A stretch of DNA of 64,000 nt from an uncultured Rhodospirillales bacterium (GCA_903822185.1 CAIJOA010000011.1:124001-188000), one strand, 5' to 3'. Shown: positions 17,846 through 26,427, numbered from the stretch's first letter. Notes: a model not told the origin generated them from the letters alone. A program made the numbers and translations.

Positions 17846-18522
17846 GCACGACCTTCATCACCGCCAGCGGCACCGAAATCGGCAAGACTTTCGTCACCGC
17901 CGCGCTGATCTACGAATTCAAACGGCGCGGCGAAACGGTCCGGGCTCTAAAGCCAATCGTCAGCGGTTTCGACGACAACGATGCCCAGGAAAGCGATCCC
18001 GGGATTTTGCTGACCGCCCTCGGTGAAACTCTTTCACCGGCGGCGATCGCACGCATAGCGCCTTGGCGTTTCACCGCGCCGCTATCGCCGGACATGGCCG
18101 CACGCCGCGAAGGCCGTGCCATCGACTTCGACGCGTTGGTCGCGTTCTCGCGCACTGCCATGAAAGGCCAGCAGAACCGGCTGCTTATCGAAGGCGTCGG
18201 TGGGGTCATGGTGCCTCTGACCACGGACCAGACGGTGTTGGATTGGATCGCGGCGCTTGATGACGTTTCGGCCGTCCTCGTCGGCGGCAGCTATCTCGGC
18301 GCAATCAGCCATACGCTGACGGCACTCAATGCGCTGAACCAAAGCGGTGTGTCCGTTCGCGCAATCGTCGTGAACGAGACACCCGGGAGCACCGTCGATC
18401 TCGACGAAACGACCGCCACCATCGCACGATTCGCGCCAGGGACGACCGTCATTGCCTGGCCGCGTCTGGCCGGGCCGAATATTGCCCACCCGGCCCTGCA
18501 ACGTCTCGCCGATTTGCTCTAA
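17842..18522 (+). CDS. bioD: dethiobiotin synthetase
   Basis: ATP-dependent carboxylase that closes the ureido ring of dethiobiotin. The ORF-track start at 17773 lies deep in bioF. The GTG at 17842 overlaps the bioF stop (GTGA) and gives the normal N-terminus STTFITASGTEIGKTFV at 226 aa. The P-loop reads ASGTEIGKT, so the first Gly of the usual GTDTEVGKT is Ala. KPIVSGF (substrate Lys), IEGVGGVMVPL and VVNETPG are also in place. It completes bioB, A, F and D. Genes for pimeloyl-thioester synthesis are not in the window. Confidence 0.93.
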   Translation: MSTTFITASGTEIGKTFVTAALIYEFKRRGETVRALKPIVSGFDDNDAQESDPGILLTALGETLSPAAIARIAPWRFTAPLSPDMAARREGRAIDFDALVAFSRTAMKGQQNRLLIEGVGGVMVPLTTDQTVLDWIAALDDVSAVLVGGSYLGAISHTLTALNALNQSGVSVRAIVVNETPGSTVDLDETTATIARFAPGTTVIAWPRLAGPNIAHPALQRLADLL

Positions 18523-18562
18523 GATAGCGCCCACCGCGACGACCTAGACAAAGGACCTCTTC

Positions 18563-19486
18563 ATGCGCATCGCCATCATCGGTCAGCAGGCTTTCGGCAA
18601 ATCGGCTCTCGAAGCCTTTCTCGCTCGCGGTGACGATGTAGCGGGCGTATTCGTTGCCCCCGAACCGGCCGGCGCGCGGCCCGATCCGCTGCGCCAGTTC
18701 GCGGAGGAAAAGAACCTTAAGGTGTTCCAGTTCAAGAGCCTCGGTGCGCCTGAATCGCTGGCCGCGCTTAAGGAATTGAATGTCGAACTCGGCGTCATGG
18801 CTTATGTGACTCAGTTTGCGCCGCAAGCTTTCGTCACCATTCCGACGCACGGCACGATCCAGTTCCATCCGTCACTGCTGCCGCTGCATCGCGGCCCGTC
18901 CTCGATCAACTGGGCGATCATCCAGGGCCGCACCGAGACCGGCCTGACCATCTTCCGCCCGACCGACGGTCTCGATGAGGGTGCGGTCATCCTGCAAAAG
19001 AAAGTCGATGTCAGCGCCGACGATACCTTGGGCAGCGTCTATTTCGACAAGATCTATCCCGCCGGGCTGGCCGCGCTGACGGAAGCCGCCGATGCCGTCG
19101 TCGCGGGCAAAGCCACGGAAACCATCCAAGACGAATCGCAAGCCACTTATGAAGGCTGGTGCCGCGATGCCGAATCGCGCATCAATTGGGCACATCACGC
19201 CGATCGGATCTATGACCTCATCCGCGGCTGCAACCCGGCGCCGGGCGCTTGGACGATGTGGGGCGAGCGCAAAGTCTATCTGTTCGAATCCAAGAAAATT
19301 CCGGCGCGCACGTTCAGCATGGTCAAAGGCTTCAAACCCGGTCAGGTGATGAAGGTCGCAGACGGCGCCTTCACCGTCTGCGCCCAGGGCGGATTGATCG
19401 AAGTGCAGCGCTGCCGCATCGACGGCGGCAAGAAGATCACCGGCGCCGAGGCCGGGATCGAGGCGGGAACGATCCTCGGCGGCTGA
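18563..19486 (+). CDS. formyltransferase-fold protein, like the 10-formyl-THF hydrolase domain
   Basis: A 307-aa protein with an N-terminal formyltransferase domain and a C-terminal Fmt-like OB domain. The active-site block IQFHPSLLPLHRGPSSINWA and the Asp of TDGLDEGAVILQKK fit the hydrolase domain of 10-formyltetrahydrofolate dehydrogenase (N-terminal half of ALDH1L-type enzymes) better than true methionyl-tRNA formyltransferase, which has NxHxSLLP. It therefore probably handles 10-formyl-THF or formylates a small acceptor. It follows bioD by 40 bp on the same strand, so it may be co-transcribed. No link to biotin is established. Confidence 0.8.
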   Translation: MRIAIIGQQAFGKSALEAFLARGDDVAGVFVAPEPAGARPDPLRQFAEEKNLKVFQFKSLGAPESLAALKELNVELGVMAYVTQFAPQAFVTIPTHGTIQFHPSLLPLHRGPSSINWAIIQGRTETGLTIFRPTDGLDEGAVILQKKVDVSADDTLGSVYFDKIYPAGLAALTEAADAVVAGKATETIQDESQATYEGWCRDAESRINWAHHADRIYDLIRGCNPAPGAWTMWGERKVYLFESKKIPARTFSMVKGFKPGQVMKVADGAFTVCAQGGLIEVQRCRIDGGKKITGAEAGIEAGTILGG

Positions 19487-19516
19487 CGCCGCCGAGGTCT
19501 AAGACTGATCTTAGAC
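19474..19516. terminator. tandem perfect hairpins between convergent genes
   Basis: Two adjacent hairpins: CCTCGGCGGC-TGAC-GCCGCCGAGG (10-bp stem, 4-nt loop) and GTCTAAGA-CTGA-TCTTAGAC (8-bp stem, 4-nt loop). The formyltransferase TGA lies in the loop of the first and the permease TAA lies in the arm of the second. They occupy the whole junction between convergent genes, so a bidirectional transcript end is likely. No strong T-run is seen on either side. Confidence 0.6.
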
Positions 19517-20287
19517 GTTCGACTCTTGGTGCCAGACCAGGAGTCGATGACGCACGATCTCCATGAATTTGACGACCAGCGACCCGACGATGGCGATGGC
19601 GACGATGCCGGAGAACACACCCGGTGAATCGGCGAAACGCATCGAGGTCATCATCGTGCCGCCCAACCCCTCGCCGCCCATCGTCATCTCGCAGATGATG
19701 ACGACGATCAGCGACACAGGCAGCGCGATCTGCAGGCCGGTAAAGACTTCCGGCATCGAGGCCGGCAGGATGATCTGCCACAGCATCTGACGGCGGGTGC
19801 AGCCGAGGCTTTCCGCCGACCAGAGCATGAATTTATCGACGTTTTCGGTCGCCGCCCAGGTCGCGACAATGACCGGGAACACCGCCGAGAACGCGACCAT
19901 GGCGATCTTCGACCAATCGAACACGCCGAACCACAGAATGAAGATCGGCAGGAAGGCGATCTTCGGCAACGGATTGCCGATCGACACGATGGGATCGAAG
20001 AACCAGCGCACGGCACGGAAGCGCGCGATCGTGACGCCGATGATGATGCCGGCAACGGCCGCCATCGAGAACCCGGCAAGTGTCCGCAGCAAGGTAAGTC
20101 CGAGCCCGGTCAGGATCTCGCCCGAGATGACGTCGTCCCACAAGCGGATGAGAACCGACGACAGCGAGGGCAGCAGGAAGTCGGACACAAAATGCATCCG
20201 CGCGCCCCATTCCCACGCAACCGCCAGAACGACGATGGAGGAAGAGCGCAGAAAGCGCCGCTTCCAAAGCGAGTTTACTCTCTCCAT
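19511..20287 (-). CDS. ABC transporter permease, SsuC/TauC (NitT/Tau) family
   Basis: A 258-aa inner-membrane permease with about six membrane segments. The EAA loop is in AESLGCTRRQMLWQIILPASMPEVFTGL. It overlaps the upstream permease gene by 13 bp. Two separate permeases, one ATPase and two binding proteins form one importer locus. Members import nitrate, sulfonates, taurine, thiamine precursors, phthalates and other small acids, so the substrate stays open. Confidence 0.9.
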   Translation of the reverse strand: MERVNSLWKRRFLRSSSIVVLAVAWEWGARMHFVSDFLLPSLSSVLIRLWDDVISGEILTGLGLTLLRTLAGFSMAAVAGIIIGVTIARFRAVRWFFDPIVSIGNPLPKIAFLPIFILWFGVFDWSKIAMVAFSAVFPVIVATWAATENVDKFMLWSAESLGCTRRQMLWQIILPASMPEVFTGLQIALPVSLIVVIICEMTMGGEGLGGTMMTSMRFADSPGVFSGIVAIAIVGSLVVKFMEIVRHRLLVWHQESNV

Positions 20288-21021
20288 AGCAGCGTCCGTC
20301 GCATGAAAAACAGATAAGCCCGGTCGGCAAAGAAGCCCAAGGCGGAGACGGTGACGACAACGGCGAACATCGCGTCATAAACGCCACCTTCGCCGAGGAA
20401 CGAGATCAGGTAACCAAGCCCGCGCTGACCGACCAGCAATTCGGATGCGACCAGCACGATGAAAGAGATCGCGACCGCGTTGCGAATACCGGCAAGGATT
20501 TCCGGTAGCGCCGCAGGCAGAACAACTTCCCAAAGAAGCTCGCGATCGGTCGCACCGCAGGCACGCGCCGACCAGATCAGCGTCTGATCGACACCGCGCG
20601 CGCCGTTATAGGCGCTGAGGATGACGGGCAGCAGGCAGCTGAGGCTGATCGAGGCGATCTTCGAACCGGCGCCAAGGCCCAGCCACAAGATCATCACCGG
20701 GATCAACGCTGATTTCGGCATCGGATAGAGCGCCTTGACCAACGGGCTGGCGATATCGTCGATCGTTTGCGACCGGGCCATCAGCACGCCCAGCAGAACG
20801 CCGATGATGATCGCGCTGCCGAGACCGAAGAACCAATTGATGAAGGACGAGACGCCGTTGATCCAGAGATCGCCATCCATGAGAAGGCTCCACCACGCCC
20901 TGCCGACCGCGCTCAGCGGCGGCAATTCACTGGGATCAACCCAATGAAGACGCGGCCCGATTTCCCACAGGATCGCCAGCAGCAACAGCGGCAGATACCG
21001 GGTGAAGACGTTATTCGGCAT
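20275..21021 (-). CDS. ABC transporter permease, SsuC/TauC (NitT/Tau) family
   Basis: A 248-aa inner-membrane permease paralogous to its downstream neighbour. The EAA loop is SARACGATDRELLWEVVLPAALPEILAGI. It starts right after the ATPase stop and overlaps the second permease start, so the two are translationally linked and probably form a heterodimeric channel. Confidence 0.9.
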   Translation of the reverse strand: MPNNVFTRYLPLLLLAILWEIGPRLHWVDPSELPPLSAVGRAWWSLLMDGDLWINGVSSFINWFFGLGSAIIIGVLLGVLMARSQTIDDIASPLVKALYPMPKSALIPVMILWLGLGAGSKIASISLSCLLPVILSAYNGARGVDQTLIWSARACGATDRELLWEVVLPAALPEILAGIRNAVAISFIVLVASELLVGQRGLGYLISFLGEGGVYDAMFAVVVTVSALGFFADRAYLFFMRRTLLWRE

Positions 21022-21023
21022 TA

Positions 21024-21845
21024 TCAGTGCGCTTCCTGAGCGCGGATCGCCTCGTCACGCACGAGGTTCCAGAGGTAATCCACCTTCTCGGTGAACTCGG
21101 GCGTGTTGATGTAGTCGGCGCGCGAGATGCCGTTGGACGGCTTGGTATCGACGATCTCTTTGATCCGTCCGGGGCGCGAGGTCATGACAGCCACGCGGTC
21201 GGCGAGATAGACCGCTTCGCGCACGTCATGGGTAACGAAGACGCAGGTCTTGGGCGTGCGGCGCATGATCGCCAGCAGTTCTTCATGCATCAGCGTGCGG
21301 GTCTGCGCGTCGAGCGCACCGAACGGTTCGTCCATCAGCAAGGTCACGGGATCGATCGCCAGCGTGCGCGCAATCGCGACACGCTGCTTCATGCCGCCGG
21401 ACAGTTGCGAGGGGTAGCTGTCTTCGAAGCCTTTGAGATGGACGAGTTCGATCAGTTCCTGGGCGCGCTGCTCGCGTTCGGCTTTCGGCTTGCGCTGCTT
21501 CTCAAGACCGTAAAGAACGTTCTGCTTCACCGTTTTCCACGGGAACAACGAATAGTTCTGGAACACGATGCCGCGGTCTGGGCCGGGTGCGGTAACGGCC
21601 TTGCCACCCACCGTGATGGTGCCGCTTTCGATCGGCATGAACCCACCCAGCAAATAAAGCAGCGTGCTCTTGCCACAGCCAGACGGCCCCAGCAGCGCGA
21701 CGAATTCACGTTCTTTTACTTCGAGTGAGACGCCATCGAGAGCAAGCACCGGACGCCCGCGTTGCGGACGATATGTATGGGTGACTTGCCCGAAAACGAT
21801 ACCATTCCCCGTCATGCTTCCCGCCCCGAAAATCGTCTCATTCAT
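21024..21845 (-). CDS. ABC transporter ATP-binding protein, SsuB/TauB (NitT/Tau) family
   Basis: ATPase with Walker A GPSGCGKST, signature LSGGMKQR, Walker B VTLLMDEP and the FGALD D-loop. The track start at 21887 is a TTG with an unusual Arg/Lys-rich leader. The ATG at 21845 (MNETIFGAG) or the ATG at 21815 (MTGNGIVFGQ) is more likely, and no ribosome site separates them clearly. It couples ATP hydrolysis to the two permeases downstream. Confidence 0.9.
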   Translation of the reverse strand: MNETIFGAGSMTGNGIVFGQVTHTYRPQRGRPVLALDGVSLEVKEREFVALLGPSGCGKSTLLYLLGGFMPIESGTITVGGKAVTAPGPDRGIVFQNYSLFPWKTVKQNVLYGLEKQRKPKAEREQRAQELIELVHLKGFEDSYPSQLSGGMKQRVAIARTLAIDPVTLLMDEPFGALDAQTRTLMHEELLAIMRRTPKTCVFVTHDVREAVYLADRVAVMTSRPGRIKEIVDTKPSNGISRADYINTPEFTEKVDYLWNLVRDEAIRAQEAH

Positions 21846-22002
21846 TATGCAACGCCGCCGCTTAGCGGTTTCGTCGGTGAAAGACAAACCCGCGCCCTGC
21901 GCGACATCGATGTCGAATTAAAGGCCCGCTTCCCTCTGGGTCTTTGTCGTCTTCTTTCCCCGACGCCTGGGTTTCAGCCCGCGTGAGGTGCCCGATACTA
22001 CT

Positions 22003-22033
22003 CATTTTTGCCAAAGAGCCAATCGGCAAAATG
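22003..22033 (-). promoter_or_regulatory. intercistronic stem-loop between binding-protein and ATPase genes
   Basis: The ~290-bp gap between the second binding-protein stop (22140) and the ATPase start holds a hairpin, CATTTTTGCC with GGCAAAATG, spanning an 11-12 nt loop. No other gene is evident in the gap. A hairpin here could raise binding-protein mRNA relative to the membrane genes, as in other importer operons. It lacks a T-run after it on the minus strand, so it is not a classic terminator. Confidence 0.4.
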
Positions 22034-22139
22034 GGATTTCCGACGTTTCCTGCGTGGGCAGGCCGGCCTGACAGATTACAAAAATTCCACCTCCCCTGCC
22101 CGTCGCACCAAGACGGACCGGGGACAATGGAATAGGGTG

Positions 22140-23147
22140 TTATTTCATCCTGGCGGCGGCCTCATCGACGATCGTCAGGTCCGAATATTTCTTGATGTCG
22201 ATATCCATCTTCAGAAGACCAAGTTTCTTCTGGGCATCGATGTTGTTCTGCATCGCGACGAGGTCGGGGCGCGAATCGGGCGTGTGATAATCGTCGCCTT
22301 TGGTGAAGAGCCAATCCTCGAACGCAGATACCGGCTGTTTGGTGAAATCGGCGATCAGCTTGAGCGCGGCTGGCCGGTTGGCGGGATCGAGAATCCAGTT
22401 CATCGCGCGATGGGTATCCTCGAAATAATCGACCAGCGCCGCTCGGTTCTTGCTGAGATAGGGCGTGCGGCCGGCGATGATCGTCAATTCCGACTGACCG
22501 CCCATCGCTTCCTTCATCGTGAAGAGCACGCGCACCGTGCCCTCTTTGATCGGCTTCACCGAGAATGGAGTCGTCAGAAAGCCCATATCGACTTTGTCGG
22601 CCATCAGTGCCGGAAGAATATTCGGAAACTCGGTTTCGACCACGGTGTAGTCGCGCTTATCGTCGAGACCGTGATTCTTCAGCATATAGCGCATGCCGAG
22701 ATCCATCGCCCCGCCGATGCTGTTGTCGGCGATCACCTTGCCCTTCAGATCCTCGACCTTCTTGATCGGACTGTTCGGCATCACCGAGAATTGCCGGGTG
22801 TAATAATCCTGATAGCCATCACGTGTTGCAACACCGATCAGCCGCAGATCATCCATATGCGCGTTCTGAATCGCCAAGGCGAAAGCCGACGGCGCGAAGT
22901 ACGCCAACGAGATATCGCCGGTCGCAAGCTCGGTCGTCTGCGGTCCGCTGCCGGGGGAACGGATCGGTTCGAGGATGTAGCTTTTACCGAAATGAATCAG
23001 CACGTCCTTCAGCTGCATAAGAACAGGAAACAACTGGCCCGGCACCGCAGCCCAAGCGGCGCGGATCACCACCGGTTCGGCGCGGCTCATGGTCGTGCTG
23101 GACAGGATCAGGCCGCCGACAAGAGTCAGCGCAGGAAGAAGACGCAT
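22140..23147 (-). CDS. ABC transporter substrate-binding protein, NMT1/SsuA-like (copy 2)
   Basis: Periplasmic binding protein with signal peptide MRLLPALTLVGGLILSSTTMSRA and mature start near EPVVIRA. The ATG at 23147 is chosen over the track start because it opens the signal peptide and has GGAG 8-9 bp upstream, inside the 3' end of the preceding gene. Domain features include LATGDISLAYF, DLKGKVIADNSIGGA and LMADKVDMGF. It is a tandem paralogue of the next gene, with strong similarity in the C-terminal ADFTKQPVSAFEDWLFTK block. Substrate unknown. Confidence 0.87.
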   Translation of the reverse strand: MRLLPALTLVGGLILSSTTMSRAEPVVIRAAWAAVPGQLFPVLMQLKDVLIHFGKSYILEPIRSPGSGPQTTELATGDISLAYFAPSAFALAIQNAHMDDLRLIGVATRDGYQDYYTRQFSVMPNSPIKKVEDLKGKVIADNSIGGAMDLGMRYMLKNHGLDDKRDYTVVETEFPNILPALMADKVDMGFLTTPFSVKPIKEGTVRVLFTMKEAMGGQSELTIIAGRTPYLSKNRAALVDYFEDTHRAMNWILDPANRPAALKLIADFTKQPVSAFEDWLFTKGDDYHTPDSRPDLVAMQNNIDAQKKLGLLKMDIDIKKYSDLTIVDEAAARMK

Positions 23148-23148
23148 G

Positions 23149-24177
23149 TCATTTCTCCGTGAAAGGATGCCGCTTTGCGGCTTCATCGATAAGCGATAAG
23201 TCAGAATGCGACTTCACATCGACCGCGGCCTTGAGAAACCCCAACTGTGTCACCGCATCGATATTGCTCTGCAGCGCAACGAGATTGGGACGGACGTCGG
23301 GGTCGTGGTTGCTGTCGTCCTTGGTGAAAAGCCAATCGGAGAAATTCCCGACCGGCTGTTTGGTGAAGTCACTGATGATCTTGATCGCCTCGTCGCGATG
23401 CGACGGCGTCGTGAACCAGCGAATTGCGGTTTGGAAATCCTCGTAGAAATCGACCAGCGCCGCGCGATGTGCGGCAATGAACGGCGCGCGCGCCGACATC
23501 ACCGTCATCTGGGTTTCGCCGTGCATTGCATCGCGGATCGTGAAGATGGTGCGATACCCACCATCACGCTCCGCCGCGCCGATCGACGGTTGCGACAGCG
23601 TCCCGAGATCGATCTTCTTATCCTGCAACGATGCGAGCATGTTGGGAAAGCCGATCTCGACGAGATGATAGTCGCGTTTATCTTCAAAGCCGTGATCATG
23701 CAGCGCGCGGACCATCGCGAAGTAAGCCGCGCCGCCGATCGCGTTGGTCGCGACGATTTTGCCTTTAAGGTCGTCGATCGTTCGGATGGGGCTGGAAGCG
23801 AGCACCACATAGGGGCTGCTCTGATAACCCGCGACGCCATCCTTGTGACCGTCGGCAATGACGCGCAGATCGTCCATGCGCGCATTCAGAATGGCGAGGC
23901 CGAACGAGGAATAGCCGAGCGTCGCGATATCCAGTTCGCCGGACGCCAGCCCTTCGATCTCCGGCGCGCTGCCGCGAAAGCGGATCGCATCGACCGTGTA
24001 GCTTTTGCCGTAATGTTTGAGGATGTCGGGCTTGGCGAAGGCGACCGGCAACAAATGGGTCGGGATTTCGGTCCAGGCCACACGAAGTTTCAGCGGCTCG
24101 TCGGCACGCGCAAAACCGCATGGTGACAAGACGGCGAGCCCCATGAGCAGCGCCGGCAGGAACTGGCGCAAGCCCAT
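23149..24177 (-). CDS. ABC transporter substrate-binding protein, NMT1/SsuA-like (copy 1)
   Basis: Periplasmic binding protein with signal peptide MGLRQFLPALLMGLAVLSPC (through FARA). The ATG at 24177 follows GGGAGG and is preferred to the track start at 24216. Domain features include LASGELDIATLGYSSFG and DLKGKIVATNAIGG. Only 1 bp separates its stop from the next paralogue. It is first in a five-gene minus-strand importer operon (two binding proteins, ATPase, two permeases). Confidence 0.87.
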   Translation of the reverse strand: MGLRQFLPALLMGLAVLSPCGFARADEPLKLRVAWTEIPTHLLPVAFAKPDILKHYGKSYTVDAIRFRGSAPEIEGLASGELDIATLGYSSFGLAILNARMDDLRVIADGHKDGVAGYQSSPYVVLASSPIRTIDDLKGKIVATNAIGGAAYFAMVRALHDHGFEDKRDYHLVEIGFPNMLASLQDKKIDLGTLSQPSIGAAERDGGYRTIFTIRDAMHGETQMTVMSARAPFIAAHRAALVDFYEDFQTAIRWFTTPSHRDEAIKIISDFTKQPVGNFSDWLFTKDDSNHDPDVRPNLVALQSNIDAVTQLGFLKAAVDVKSHSDLSLIDEAAKRHPFTEK

Positions 24178-24317
24178 TGTCCTCCCTTCCCTTATTTGTT
24201 GCTGTATGATCCCCACGCGGCCCCTGCTTTGTCAACGCCATGCGGCGCCAAGCCGACTGGACAAGCCGGACGAGGCCGGTCACGATCCGCCGCTTTTTTG
24301 TGTCTGAGAGGTTAGTA

Positions 24318-25406
24318 GTGGTTGCGCCCGATTTGACGGTGGTCGTTCCGGCCTTCAACGAGCGCGAGAATGTCGCCCCGCTTTTGGAAAAACTTTCAGC
24401 CGTGCTGGCTGGAATCGCCTGGGAAGTCATTTTCGTTGACGACGATTCGCCGGATGGTACCGCCGACGCGGTGCGTGCCGCGGCCCGCCAGGACGCGCGC
24501 GTCCGCGTCGTCCAGCGCCTTGGGCGGCGCGGTCTGTCGAGCGCCTGCATCGAAGGGATTCTTGCCTCGGCGGCGCCCTATGTCGCGGTGATGGATGCCG
24601 ACCTGCAGCATGAAGAAAGCATCCTGCCGGCAATGCTGAGCGCGTTGCGTGACGAGCATTACGATTTGGTCGTCGGCAGCCGTTACGTGCCGGGCGGCGG
24701 CGTCGGTGATTGGGACGAAGGCCGGCAACGCGTCAGCGCTTTTGCCACTCGCCTCTCGCGACTCGTTACCAAGACCGAGATCGCCGATCCGATGAGCGGC
24801 TTCTTCATGTTCCAGCGCCCGGTCTTCGCCGGCGCGATGCGCAAGCTGTCGGCGCAGGGCTTCAAGATCCTGCTCGATTTGTTGGCCTCGGCGCCGGGCC
24901 CGTTGAAGATCAAGGAAATCCCGTTCCAGTTCCGCCAGCGTCAGCACGGCGAAAGCAAGCTCGATACGCTGGTCGCGTGGGAGTTCGCGATGTTGCTGGC
25001 AGACAAGCTGATCGGCCATATCGTGCCGGTGCGCTTTGCGCTGTTCGCGCTGATCGGCGGGCTGGGTGTCTTCGTCCATATGTCGATCCTGTGGACCAGC
25101 CTCGCCATTTTCGTCCTGCCCTTTGTCACGGCGCAGACGGTCGCGACGGTCGTGACGATGACCTTCAACTTCTTCCTCAACAACCTCTTCACCTACGCCG
25201 ACCGCCGCCTTAAAGGCTGGCGCGCGTTGCGCGGGTTGCTGTCGTTCTATGTGATCTGCAGTTTGGGCGCTGTCGCGAATATCGGCATCGCGGCTTATCT
25301 GTTCGCGCAACAGGAAGTCTGGTGGGTCGCCGGCGTCGCCGGGATCATCGTCGGATCGGTCTGGAACTACGCGGTTTCTTCCATCTTTACGTGGAAGAGG
25401 AAGTAG
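24318..25406 (+). CDS. family 2 glycosyltransferase (DPM1/GtrB-like) fused to a GtrA membrane domain
   Basis: The N-terminal half is a GT-A glycosyltransferase related to dolichol- and polyprenol-phosphate sugar transferases, with VVVPAFNERENV, VDDDSPDGTADAV and the DxD motif in VMDADLQHEE. The C-terminal ~120 residues are a four-helix GtrA-type membrane domain (FALFALIGGLGVFVHMSILW...). It probably loads a sugar on undecaprenyl phosphate at the inner membrane for surface-polysaccharide modification. The GTG at 24318 is preferred because GAGAGG lies 7 bp upstream and the protein then begins just before the first beta strand. The track start at 24240 adds an unlikely Arg-rich leader. Confidence 0.87.
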   Translation: MVAPDLTVVVPAFNERENVAPLLEKLSAVLAGIAWEVIFVDDDSPDGTADAVRAAARQDARVRVVQRLGRRGLSSACIEGILASAAPYVAVMDADLQHEESILPAMLSALRDEHYDLVVGSRYVPGGGVGDWDEGRQRVSAFATRLSRLVTKTEIADPMSGFFMFQRPVFAGAMRKLSAQGFKILLDLLASAPGPLKIKEIPFQFRQRQHGESKLDTLVAWEFAMLLADKLIGHIVPVRFALFALIGGLGVFVHMSILWTSLAIFVLPFVTAQTVATVVTMTFNFFLNNLFTYADRRLKGWRALRGLLSFYVICSLGAVANIGIAAYLFAQQEVWWVAGVAGIIVGSVWNYAVSSIFTWKRK

Positions 25407-25419
25407 GCGGAAGCGCCGC

Positions 25420-25791
25420 TTATTGGCGGCGGCGCGCCCGCAGCACGTAGTGGTCGCCGGCGAAACGTTCGAAAATTTCGTCGATCGTCGGATGCTTCAC
25501 CGCGCCGTTCTCGCCGTCGGCGACGAGATTCTGCTCCGAGACATAGGCCTCGTACGGCCCGCCCTGGGCGTTCTGGGCCAGCAGATGATAGAACGGCTGA
25601 TCCTTCGACGGCCGGCGTTCGGCCGGGATCGACTGGTACCATTCTTCGGAATTATTGAAGACCGGATCGACGTCGAAGATGACGCCGCGGAACGAGTACA
25701 GCCGGTGGCGGACAATCTGCCCGACCGAGAACTTACCTGTCCGAAAAACACGCGGCGTGGGCGTGACCGAGCCGCCAATGTTGTATGTCAT
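25420..25791 (-). CDS. hspQ: heat shock protein HspQ / hemimethylated-DNA-binding YccV family
   Basis: A 123-aa protein. The core FSVGQIVRHRLYSFRGVIFDVDP, EEWYQSIP, QPFYHLLA and YEAYVSEQNL is diagnostic of the HspQ/YccV family, which in E. coli binds hemimethylated DNA and acts as an adaptor and specificity enhancer for Lon protease. It converges with the glycosyltransferase gene, 13 bp away. A lon gene lies far to the right at 61-63.5 kb. Confidence 0.9.
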   Translation of the reverse strand: MTYNIGGSVTPTPRVFRTGKFSVGQIVRHRLYSFRGVIFDVDPVFNNSEEWYQSIPAERRPSKDQPFYHLLAQNAQGGPYEAYVSEQNLVADGENGAVKHPTIDEIFERFAGDHYVLRARRRQ

Positions 25792-26042
25792 GGAACTATA
25801 ATAGGTTATTCCGCGCTCGCCTCAAGGGGCGCATTCCAAGCCTGAAAACGTTTCGCCGCCGAACGGTATTCCATTCGGCGGCGATCGCTTTTGTTTGTCG
25901 TCCTTCTTCCCTGAACTTTTGGGCCGCCTTTGCTCGCGCTTGGAGGGCTGCAAGTACCTCTACAATGGCACGGAGCGGGCCAAGCCTAAGATATCAAACA
26001 CTTAGCCCAAGACGAAAAGACGGTTGGAAACTTTACCGACGG

Positions 26043-26351
26043 TCAGCGCTTCTCGAGATATTTGCGTGCAAGGCGAAGCAGTTCGAGATCGCAGGTCTGT
26101 TTGGCGATTTCCTCGAGGTCTTCGAAATAGTTCTTCAGCATCAGCGGCGTCAGCCGGCCGATCAGCCAACCGATGAACTGCTCGGGCGTCTTTACCCAAA
26201 CCGGCAGCGGATCGAGGCCATGGCCGTAGGGCAGCGCGACGCGCAGGATGCGCCAGCGACGGCGGCGAAGCTGCTCGTCAATCGGATCGAGATCGGGCTC
26301 CAGCGTCCAACCGGGACGGCTTTGAACCTTCGTCGTGTTACGTTCCGCCAT
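26043..26351 (-). CDS. conserved-looking small hypothetical protein
   Basis: A 102-aa protein with no recognised domain. It is rich in Arg/Lys and Leu. It has a central aromatic/Pro block (LPYGHGLDPLPVWVKTPEQFIGWLIGRL) and a C-terminal amphipathic helix (LEEIAKQTCDLELLRLARKYLEKR). It reads toward hspQ, with a 251-bp gap holding nothing recognised. Start by ATG with codon use like its neighbours, so it is probably real. Function unknown. Confidence 0.6.
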   Translation of the reverse strand: MAERNTTKVQSRPGWTLEPDLDPIDEQLRRRRWRILRVALPYGHGLDPLPVWVKTPEQFIGWLIGRLTPLMLKNYFEDLEEIAKQTCDLELLRLARKYLEKR

Positions 26352-26427
26352 CGTCTTCAGCCCCCTGAACAGAGCGCACCGTGCGCCACTGCCACCTTAC
26401 GAACTTGGTTACTGCGAATTAACGATG

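Noticed and set aside
21846-21887. TTG start for the ABC ATPase
   Set aside because: It adds an odd basic leader not seen in the family, and ATG codons follow closely.
25413-25435. Hairpin GCGCCGC/GCGGCGC between the glycosyltransferase and hspQ genes as terminator
   Set aside because: It partly lies within coding sequence of hspQ, has no T-run, and such stems arise by chance in this G+C-rich DNA.
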